A DNA stretch of 64,000 bases from Symsagittifera roscoffensis. Its lineage: Eukaryota; Xenacoelomorpha; Acoela; Convolutidae. The notes beneath the pieces were generated by a model. It ran no database searches, had not been told where the DNA came from, and saw only the letters and a program-made list of their open reading frames with translations. The translations under genes and the position numbers were made by a program. Below, in pieces: positions 11,907 through 21,181 of this stretch (the stretch's first letter is position 1; every line of letters begins with the position of its first letter). The stretch covers positions 22,780,388 through 22,844,387 of the forward strand of contig NC_087068.1 in assembly GCF_963678635.1 (NCBI RefSeq), in the 5' to 3' direction.

Positions 11907-14900
11907 CTTTTAAATATAAATGAACATAAAGTTTATAAGAATAAAAAATTTTGCACTTCTGAGGAGTGAAATCCTCTGCCTTAGGGGGTGCAAAAATCTT
12001 TAAAGTACATCCAACAGAGACAATTCTATCTGTGCTATAATCGAGGAGGGTAGTTTTTAATTGACAATTCTCTTGATACATTAAAAGGGACTTGATTTAT
12101 TCATAAAACTTTTACCGATGTATTTATATAGCGTTGGTACTGCCCTATCCAACCTGTGCACGTATCGTCGCATGCCTGAAGGGCCCATTTTAATTGACCC
12201 GTTTTTTTTTCTATCTTCCCGAAAAGCTGAAAAGGTCGGCTTTTTTTCAAAATTGTTTGCTACAGAGGCTTCATTGTACACCTTTCGGCGCCTGCTTCCC
12301 GCAGAAATGCTAGCGTCTCGCAAGCATCTGAGAAATCTTGTAAAACATGCAAAAAGCCGATCACAAACAAAAGTCAAATTCTTAATTGCATTGCCTGTGG
12401 CGATGTTATGCACATGACAAAAACATGCACTATCTGAAACTGCCATCCTTGGAATTTCGGAGATCAGTCAGAACGTCCTCCTGCTCTGTAACTGTTGTGT
12501 TGGCAACAATAGAAAAGAGTCGATGATCAACGATTTGATGAAAACCCGTCCATCCAGTGCCGAAACAAATATAAATGAAATCGCCGAACAATTCTCTACA
12601 TTTGAACAATAGGTAGATTCACTTAAGCAAAAGAGAGATGAAACAAACAAAAAACTACAAAACAGAAATGAGCCAAAGCAACATGCCTTAAACAAACCAG
12701 AATCAAACTATTACGTAATCCGGAAAAGAGGACTGTTTGAACTGGACTCAAAAAATTCAAGAGATAGACACGAACATGACTTGGAAGAGGTGAACAAACT
12801 GTTTGCGTTCTTAACAGTTGAAGCAAAAATCTCAGATTTGAAACGTTTAGGAAAATATGAAGAAGGAAAAAGGCCACGCACAATAGTTATAAATGTATCA
12901 AATGAATAGCAAAAACGACTGATACTAATGTCCTTGGCAAAACTTAAAAACTACGACAAAACTCTTTTTGTGTCAAAAGAGCTCAGCCCAAGTGAATTTC
13001 TGATTGAGAACAAACTTCTTATGAAAAGACGAACAATGATAGAAACTGGCGTATCAGCTAAAAACCTAAGGCTAAGGGACCTTGTCCTTTACTAATATGA
13101 CGAAGAAAGTGAAAATTGGAAAAAAGTCGAAGAAAGCAATTGACTACCTACTGCTAAGTATTTAAAAACTTTATGCCTAAATGTCAGAAGTATTTTAGAC
13201 ATCAACAGAAGAACAGCTCTATCAAATGCCATTTTACAAACAGACTACGATATACTATGCCTTACAGAGACATGGCTGGTAAAGGAAATACCAGATAAAG
13301 CTCTGCAGTTGGCTGGTTTTAATATAATTCGCAAAGATAGAAAAAACTCCACTTTAAAAACCAATCACGGAGGTGTACTCATGGCGATAAAAGAAAATGT
13401 GCATTAGGAAGAAATTGATGCTCAAATAGAAAATGAAGAATGCATAATGGCCAAACTAACAGGTGAAACTGGGCATCATCAAATTCTCTGCTGTGTTTAT
13501 AATCCCTCGAAAAACAGTAAATACCATTGGAAACAACAAAACTTCATCAGTTTGTTCGAAAACTTAACAAAAATACAAATACAACACAACTGTAACGCAG
13601 TTTCGATTACGGGAGATATTAATTTTGAATGCACTCATTGGAAAATGATGCACTCAAAGGACGAATATGAAAATGCAGTGTTAAAAAAGCTCATTGAACT
13701 TGACTATGAACAATTATTCGACTCCAAAAAAATGCATACAGCATTGACAAAGTTTCATGCTCCGATCATTATGCTTACTCTGCAACAATTAACATGGAAG
13801 CCAGTATCAAAGAAATAAACAAAGGTGAAAGTGTGGCATTTAACAGAGCCGATTGGACGACAATAAATCAAGAAATAAAAGACAAACCTTTCATACCGTA
13901 TTGTTACAGTAATGTAATTGAGCTCCTGCGTCAGTGGTATGCATAGTTATGGGACAAAACAAACAACCATGTACACAAGGTTACATCACACAGATCAACT
14001 TCTCCCCCCGTGGGTGACACCAAGTACGTCTCACAGGCTGAAAAGAGTACAAACCTTAAAACGGCGTATTGATCGGCAAAACAAATCTACTTTAAACTTT
14101 ATTTTAAAACACAAAAAACTGGAAAAAAAAATCTTCAAATAGCCTTGACTGAAGATCAAGAAATTTATCAAGAAACAGTAACAAGCAGTAGAAGATTCAG
14201 TGACCTACGAAAATACTTGAACAAATTAAGTAGTTCCAGGCAATATCCCCAAAAAATGTTTTACAAGGAAAAATCCACAAGAGATGACACCCAAAAAGCT
14301 ACATTTTTTTAAACTAATTCTTCATCAGTGTATATCAAAAGGAATCAAATCCTAACCCTCTTGCACGAAATACAAACCGTTCTCCTACAGAAGAAAGCTG
14401 TACACAAACACACATTGAAGAAACCAGAATCGAATTCATTCTCAAAAATCTTTTAACAAATAAAGCATCAGGTTTTGATGGTATAGGTAATATAATCCTG
14501 AAATATCTTTCTGAAACTCTGTCAAAATCGCTCTATTTTCTCTTCCGCGCATTCATTAACAAGCGGCTTTTCACGACCTACTGGAAAACAATCCAAGTGG
14601 CCCCAATTTTTAAAGAAAAGAACAAGGCGTCAGTTGAGTGCTACCACCCAATTAGCCTTTTATGCTCCGACTCGAAGGTCTCCGAAAAAATTATCTTTGA
14701 TAATTAATACCCCAAAATTCAACTTTTCTTGGAAAACGCACAAAACGGCTTCCGGCAAAAAAAGGTCAGCAGTACTGCAAATGGTACAATTTTTGAGGAG
14801 CAAAGTATATGATCTCTACGATGACAAAAACGTTCAAACACTATCATTCCTTCATCTATATTTTTCTAAAGCCTTTGATAAAGTTCCTCATAGTATCCTA

Positions 14901-15591
14901 ATTGCTAAACTACGGAACATAGGTCTAGGCATTCATTCAAATACAAGACATAAAACAAGACTATCTAAAAGATAGAATGCAATTTGTGAAAATCAAAAAA
15001 AATCATCAACTCTGAAAGAAGTAACTAGTGGTGTACCACAGAGCTGAATTCTTGGCACTCTACTTTTTATCAAATTCATTAACAACTTTCCCAGATGGAT
15101 TGAGAATTCGGATTGTTTTGGCTATTGTGACGATATGAAGATCTTGTCTACTGACGAAATTCATCTGCAAAAAGACACGAAAAATGTTCAATAATGGTGC
15201 AAAGAAAATAAAATGCCGCTGAATGAAGAAAAATATAATCTGTTAAACCTCAAAGGGAAAATGGAAGTTACACTATTTAATACTATTGTTGATACCGCAA
15301 AGGCCCAAAAAGACTTAGGTATTTTAATGTGTGACAACCTTTCGTGGTCAGTAAATGCTGAAAATTGCATATCAACAGCAATGCGAGCTTTTTACAAAAT
15401 CAAACGGAATATCTCGAAAAAAAAACATCATTTAAGTCAAAATTAAACTTAAACTGTGGATACATTGTACCAATCATAAGGTATGCACCGCAAACATGGT
15501 ATCCGAACAAAGCAGAATTAGGACAACTAGAAAGAGTACAAAAACGAGCGACTTCTTGCATTACAAATAACTTCAAAATTGTGACATTCGA

Positions 15592-16511
15592 CCAGAATGG
15601 CCAAAATGCAATCTCTGCAGAATTCGGAATTTTAGCAGTAAGCCTTCCGGATTGGTGGTTTTTAAGAACTAAGGGCGTTATTGGAACGTTTAGCCAAACG
15701 GTGAAGGCTGGAATATTCTAGTATTTTAAAATTTCAAAAATTCGAATGATGACGTCACATTTCTGAGAAATGCTGAAACGGCCATTTTTAACAAAAACGA
15801 GTGAAAAAACAGAACAACAACGTTGGTTGCGCTGACGAGAACAACTTGATCGAAATTGAAGAAGTCGAAATTGAAGAAAAGCAGCAGCAGAGTGCAGAGA
15901 ACGTTCCGAGTTGCAACTATTGTGCTGCTACAATAGTTGCAAGGCCGTTGCGAACAACGGTGAAGGGTAAGAAATCAGCCCTCCGTGTTATCGTGAATTC
16001 GAACTTAAGGAGCTTGATTCACTGGATTCAAGAATCCGGAAGGGTCTCGGGACGGAAAACTTTTATTGACTCATATGAACTTTTAGCATCCTGTCATGTC
16101 CTGACTTGAATTTAATTGATATTTGGATTAGTTTTGACAAGGATGAGGTGCTAAGAGTTGGGGAGGAAAGGGTTGATCCATCTTCGATGGAGATGATGAT
16201 TTTTATCTACTGAACAAAAACAATAGTAATATAATAAGTAGTAGCCCTGTTTTTAGGAGTGACCTCGTGGTCTGGGGATACTGAGACCCAGCCATGAGCT
16301 CACTATTTTTGCATGTAATTCAGTTAATTTGAGCGTTCTGGTCGAAGCCGGAGAACAGTAACGTTTTTGTCTACCCGATGTTAGAAGAGACCACCGAAAA
16401 GTACTGGCTTGGTAGAGACGGTGAAAAACATACAAAGCTCTGTTTAGACGCTAGCCAGTCGTCTTAAGACTTAGTTTTGTTATCCGTCGAGATGTATCTT
16501 CCGGGCGAATG
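15592..16511. mobile_element. Unidentified 920-bp insertion in L-c, SINE-like at its 3' part
   Basis: Breaks family L between sequence matching 4258 and 4262 of copy L-a. It carries an open frame at 15801-16109 (Glu- and Gln-rich start, then a C-x2-C pair) that I do not recognise. From about 16255 to 16360 there is a tRNA-promoter-like pair: an A-box-like TGGTCTGGGGA and a B-box-like GGTCGAAGCC about 75 bp apart. No clear target duplication was seen. Confidence 0.45.
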
Positions 16512-16915
16512 TTACAAATGAGTGATTCTGAGAGACTGAAATTTTTAAAGCTCCTTCCACTCTCAATGTACTTTGAATTACACGACATATTGTGCTTAGT
16601 TTCACTACTAAAAAATAAACATGACCTTGATTTGAATACAATTATTCATAAAAACGAATCACGAACGAGACAAGCAACACGTGGTGAGATTGCTGTTCAT
16701 GCAACAAGACTGAAAAAGTCAAATGAAAATTATTATATACGTTCTAATACGCTATACAACTACTTTAGCCAAATTGTGGTCTTCGAAAATCAAGATTATG
16801 ACAGCCTGAAAATATCTCTAACAAACACGTATTGGAAATTCTTCAACAGAAATTTTGCAGAAAACAACTTGTGTATGTGGAGAATTCTTTGCTGGTGTGG
16901 AAACTGCAACCCACC

Positions 16916-17323
16916 CAGGGATATCGATTCGAATCCGAGTATTCGACCCGAATACCGAGTATTCGGCACTTCGAAGCCGAATCCGAATATTAAAATTTTG
17001 AAATCCGAATATCGAATCCGAATATTTTTTTTTTTTGCCGAATACCGAATAATCCAGGGTCCACTGCTAAAAAACCCGAATATTCCGAATATTGGTTTAC
17101 TGTTTCGTTTCACAATATTTTTCTGTTTTTTTTAAGATGGCTAATGTAGAAGAGTCTGAAAAGAAAAAGGAGTGGCAAAATATCCGAATAGTTGTTCGAG
17201 TATTAACATTTGGCCGAAGCCGAATCCGAATAGTAAGGGCACTATTCGGCCGAAGTCGAATATCGAATAGTTGGGCCGCGGCGAATAACGAATATCAAAA
17301 AATCCGAGTATTCGACATCCCTG
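16916..17323. mobile_element. hAT-type non-autonomous DNA transposon (MITE), 408 bp
   Basis: Terminal inverted repeats start CAGGGATATCGA on the left and, reverse-complemented, CAGGGATGTCGA on the right. The flanks carry an identical 8-bp direct repeat, AACCCACC, at 16908-16915 and 17324-17331. An 8-bp target duplication with CAGGG...CCCTG ends is diagnostic of the hAT superfamily. The interior holds about 18 copies of CGAAT on the + strand plus many ATTCG. It was inserted into L-c after that LINE was in place. No transposase frame. Confidence 0.88.
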
Positions 17324-17393
17324 AACCCACCGGGAAAAATTATGAACTTTTAAACGAGGGTTCAAAACCCATGGAGAAATCCTAAAGCCTACC

Positions 17394-17433
17394 CTACTAC
17401 TACTACTACTACTACTTCTACTACTACTACTAC
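17394..17433. repeat. (CTA)n microsatellite, probable LINE tail
   Basis: An almost pure CTA repeat, interrupted once by TTC, directly following family L sequence. Simple-repeat tails are typical of many LINE 3' ends. Confidence 0.8.
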
Positions 17434-19780
17434 TTATTTATTTACTGAAGTTTTTTGATTAATTACTGGATGGGCGAAAAAATTTAACTTACCAGACTGC
17501 TGAAAAGAAGTTCTTCCCTGATATTTGAAAGAAAATGTTTCGTTATCAAAGTTGTCGCACTTTTTCTTGATATCTAATTCCATGAAAGGAAAGCTGTTAC
17601 ATAAAAATTCTACCATTGGAATTTTTTAGCTTAGTTTGAAAAACAAATAAGACATTTTATTCATTCGCGTAAAAGCAGCTCTGGGAACACGGCTCTGTGG
17701 GTACGCACCTCTTTTAGCGCTTTCTTTAAAACAAAATGAAGTCTGTTGTCAAGTAAGCGTATTCTTTAAAATCTTCAGGTTTTAAATTTCTAAACTAGTA
17801 TGTACAAAGTGATCAGGTTTTAAATTCTTCCTGTGTTAAAATCTTCAGGTTTTAAATTTCTAAACTAGTATGTACAAAGTGATCAGAGATCATAGAAAGT
17901 GTGATACACGTCCTTAATTCAGAATTTCAAAAAATTATTGATCAAAACATCGCGAACTTTACTAAAATTAAGACAGTTTTCATGTAAACATTTTTTAAAA
18001 CATCAGCAAACATTTGAGAAATTTAAGTCTTTGAAAACTTTTTTATGCGTATTCTACTCGTAATATGGAATGCACTTATTTTTCCGATCATTGAAATTGG
18101 GGAGGAATTATGTGTTCGGGTGTGTTCTTGTTTCTCTTTTTTTGTTTTCCGCGCAAAATCAGGTGCCATAAATAATCATCAGAAAGTGTCAAGTGATATA
18201 TCATTTGCGAGCCCTTTCAGTCGCGATTCGTACTACGTTGAAAAATTTCGAAAAAAGAAATTCTCACTGTCGAGAAAAACCCGTTCGGAAAACAAGTCGG
18301 AACAATGTTGAATTAAAAACGTTCAGTTCAAAATGTTCAAAACTGCCATCATCAGTTATCTAGAACAAGGAAAATTTTTTTGATTAAAAAAAATCCACAA
18401 AACAAGGACATGAAAAAGGCTTAAAAATCAATAACTTAGTAAACTGCACAAAGAGAGTAAAACAGCTGGTGAAAAAACCCACAACTAACAGTTTTTAAAA
18501 ACATGTACTCATAGCCGCGCTGTGAGGGGGCACTGACTGTACTCCTCGCGTGTATTCAAGACTGGCTTCTTTTGAGCAATATGAAGAGCCTCGAGAGTTA
18601 GTAATGTGGTGATGTCATTGACACTTCTCAAGAATTGATACGGAATGTGCGTCTATTCCTGCGTAGTTGTTCAGGTGGGAACCCACTGGCGCACTCGCTC
18701 TCGGGTGTTCTGAGAGCGAGTGCGCCTTCAAAAACCCGTTCGAAATTTTTGTTTTTGGTCTAATTCCGAGCAATTTAGGTGAGCGGGGACAGGCTTTAAA
18801 TAGCTTATATATGCTTGAAATAAACCGTGAAAACTTAGTTACCGGTTATCCTTGTTTTCTAAGCTTTAGTTCAGATCCGCTCATAACCGAACGAACATAA
18901 AACTAATGTTTCCAATAATGTTCGTTTTTTTTTGGGATTTGAATTGCTAATTGCAGCAAATGGCTATTGTTAATTTTCCGACTATTCCGATGATTATTTG
19001 CGGGAAAAATGGGCGGGAATTTGGTGTTCGAGTGGTTTTTTTTGTCATTCTTGTTTTGTTTTCACGCAAAGTCAGGTACCACAAATAGTCATCGGAATGG
19101 GTCAAGTGACTTGCCAATTTGAAGCTTTTTAGCCGTGATTTGAACGATTTTGAAGAATTTCTGAACGTTTTTCCAGTATCGAGAAAAACTGATTTGAAGT
19201 TTTTGATTTTCAGTTCAATTTCGAGCGAATAAAGCGAGCGAGCAGTCTTACAGTATCTTAATTATGATTAATTTAAGCCCTGTAAACTTTGTTTTAAGCC
19301 AGTAGAATTAATTCTTGGAGATCTATAGCGCCATTTTAGAAATCAAATACTTCTGCAAAAATGTTTGAAAAAGAAGCATAGATTTTTTGTATTTTTTGGT
19401 TTTCTTCATTTTTCTCGAAAAACTTGTCCATTTTGCCTTTTTTATTATGACTGTCGAAGTTGCCTAAGTTCTAGTTTCTTCGTTCTTGTGAGGTTTCCTC
19501 ATCACGTTAGATTTTCAACAATGGTGCTACTTCGCGTTCCTGGTTGCTTTTATTTGATTTTTGATGTGTTGTTAAATTTGCACATGTTTCACAGTTAAAT
19601 GCTGATGATGACTTATACTCGAGAACGTTTCATGCAAAAAACGTTGATTCCTATTGGTTTCCTCCTTCTATTAAAAACGTTTTTAGTATTTTTCTAAGAC
19701 TATGGTCGGAACATTCTGTAGTACTTGCACACTAACCGGCTATCCTTGTTAATATTTGGATAGTCAGTTTCTGAATGATC
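17434..19780. other. Intergenic spacer upstream of AK3, with repeats
   Basis: No gene seen. It holds a direct repeat of about 47 bp with copies near 17769-17815 and 17836-17882, a perfect GC-rich hairpin at 18688-18726, and two diverged copies (about 18070-18300 and 18975-19190) of a dispersed repeat found inverted at 53040-53310. At 19700-19747 is an end-like motif, ACCGGCTATCCTTGTTA, that recurs inverted near 52942-52958. Confidence 0.6.
18688..18726. repeat. Perfect 15-bp GC-rich inverted repeat (hairpin)
   Basis: GGCGCACTCGCTCTC and its exact reverse complement flank the 9-nt loop GGGTGTTCT. A smaller stem, GTGGG-AA-CCCAC, lies just upstream at about 18675-18686. It stands out in AT-rich surroundings. 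Function unknown; it is not followed by a terminator context and no gene overlaps it. Confidence 0.75.
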
Positions 19781-19794
19781 TGTTTTTCAGAAAA
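19781..19794 (+). promoter_or_regulatory. Acceptor-like site directly before AK3 ATG
   Basis: TGTTTTTCAG followed by AAAA and the ATG at 19795. The 3' splice consensus leaves a 4-nt leader, too short for an ordinary transcript start, so a spliced leader or an upstream 5'UTR exon is implied. Confidence 0.5.
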
Positions 19795-20979
19795 ATGAAA
19801 TTGAAAAAATGTCTTTTTTTAGTTGCTGCTCCCGGTAGTGGAAAATCTACAATTGCAAAGCGAATTGAAAGAGAATTCGGTTTTTCCCATGTGTCTTCGG
19901 GAAATATTTTGCGAGCCCAAGTTGCAACTGGTTCTAAACTAGGTCTGCAAGTGGAGAGGATCATCCGTGATGGGACTCTTGTTGATGATGATCTAGCAAT
20001 GCAAGTTCTTGAAGCATCACTTAATGAAATGGATCTTTCGTGAGTCAGTTAGTTACTTGTTTATATTTCCATCAGCTCCAGAAAAGTTACACCGAACTTT
20101 TCAAAGGTCCTTCAACGGGTTGCTTCTTGACGGGATTCCAAGGACCCTATATCAAGTGCAAATGTTTGAGAAGATGTACACCTCGCCAGATCTAGTGGTT
20201 AACGTTGACGTTCCATTCTTTGAAATTGTTCAGCGATTGAGCAATAGGCTGACTCACTTGCCAAGTGGGCGAGTATATAATTTGGATTTCGAGCCTCCAA
20301 AAGTACCTGGAATCGACGATGTAACTGGTAAGTATTCGCTTTTTTTATCTAGCAGACGAAATTAGTTTGTTTGTAACTCGTAAAATTCGTTGCGGACTTT
20401 GGTGCTGTTAAATCTCACAAATATAAAATCTAGGGCCGGTTTGTGCGTAATCATTTTTATACCTTTATTTGGTAACGTCCGGATCAATGAGACTGAAAAT
20501 TGTCGTAGTAATAAATAAACACATGGTTCCAAAAATTTTGTGCTTCGTTATTGAAAAAAATAACGAAGCAATTTTGAAAAGGCTCTGATTTAATGCATTG
20601 CCTTACACGCGGCCAGAATATTTGTTGCTTGGAAAATGGAAATAGAATCATACGTTCAATTCGACAAAATGTGCGAACCAGCGCGCAGCAAGCAAGACTT
20701 GTTATATAAGTATAATTTGAGAAGTATAATTTGAAGAAAAATTGTTTATTTTTTTTGTTATTTTTTTTGTTATTTTCTACAGGCGAAGAACTAGTCTTGC
20801 GTTCTGACGACAAACCTGAGGTAGTAACCCAAAGATTGGAAAACTACGAAGCTATCACGAAACCCATTTTGGATTATTATCGGGAGAAGAATCTCGTTCA
20901 CTCATTTAGAGGAACTGAAACAAATGTCATTTGGCCAGAAATTCAAAAATTTTTGAGCGGACATTTTCTGTCTAAATAA
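19795..20979 (+). CDS. AK3: Mitochondrial adenylate kinase, AK3/AK4 type (GTP:AMP phosphotransferase-like), 3 exons
   Basis: Nucleoside monophosphate kinase, 220 aa, expected in the mitochondrial matrix, where AK3 regenerates GDP/ADP from AMP. Exons: 19795-20039, 20107-20327, 20783-20979, joined by GT-AG introns of 67 and 455 nt. The P-loop at residues 14-19 is GSGKST, where the family usually has GSGKGT. DGIPRT at 90-95 matches the DGFPRT block. The long LID insert is present (PSGRVYN, then GIDDVTG), and the end carries [14 protein letters not shown] and GTETNVIWP. This is characteristic of AK3/AK4 rather than short AK1. The start was chosen as the first ATG after the acceptor-like site, and it begins right at the first beta strand, as in human AK3. 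Lid Cys residues are absent, as in animals. AK3 versus AK4 is not resolved. EMRE follows 195 nt downstream on the same strand. Confidence 0.93.
20541..20570. repeat. Perfect 12-bp inverted repeat in AK3 intron 2
   Basis: TGCTTCGTTATT and AATAACGAAGCA separated by 6 nt. It may be part of a small element; function unknown. Confidence 0.6.
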
Positions 20980-21152
20980 TTTAAAATTGTTGAACCATAT
21001 TCTAGATTTAGATTCCTGCTCATCAACATTCTTAGATAGAAAGATACTCAAACTGTTGTTTATCTTTTAAACATATTTTATTGCTATTTATCCGTTTGGT
21101 TTAATCAAATTATTCTCCTGATTTAAAGAAAGTATCTATGATAAAATAAGTT

Positions 21153-21181
21153 TTTTAATTTTAACGATTTTCAGATTAAGC
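21153..21181 (+). promoter_or_regulatory. Acceptor-like site 7 nt before EMRE ATG, in the AK3-EMRE gap
   Basis: A T-rich tract ending in GATTTTCAG at 21166-21174, then ATTAAGC and the ATG. It lies 195 nt after the AK3 stop, a spacing usual for trans-spliced operons in nematodes and other animals. No AATAAA was found in the gap. Confidence 0.5.

Larger units (their letters stand above)
8051..13990. repeat. Tandem segmental duplication, two units of about 2970 bp
   Basis: Unit one is 8051-11020 and unit two 11022-13990. The offset is 2971 bp at the left end and 2970 bp later because of a small indel in a T-run. Each unit contains the antisense LINE tail, the family F C-terminal domain and the 5' half of family L. 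The junction at 11020/11022 joins mid-APE/RT sequence of L to the start of the unit. Differences between units are few by eye. Recent duplication is the simplest reading, though an assembly error cannot be excluded. Confidence 0.85.
12043..17433 (+). mobile_element. Family L LINE, most complete copy (L-c), with two insertions
   Basis: Contains the ORF1-like region (about 12528-13160), APE (about 13170-13820) and RT (about 13820-15590). It then has a 920-bp insertion (15592-16511), the RT C-terminus (16512-16907), a hAT-type MITE, and a 3' tail ending in a (CTA)n run. The RT active site reads YCDD near 15121-15140. Stops and frameshifts (for example near 14311 and 14704) make it inactive. This copy defines the likely 3' end of family L: a (CTA)n microsatellite tail. 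Confidence 0.8.

Noticed and set aside
15749-15757. TGACGTCA (cAMP-response-type) site as a promoter element
   Set aside because: A lone 8-bp match inside a transposon insertion with no gene start nearby.
15801-16109. 102-codon gene inside LINE L-c
   Set aside because: Lies in an unidentified insertion, no recognisable domain, no splice or family support; kept only as part of the insertion.
20076-20106. Alternative AK3 exon 2 start at the CAG at 20075
   Set aside because: It shifts the reading frame relative to exon 1 and adds residues with no counterpart in the family; the site at 20106 restores frame and alignment.
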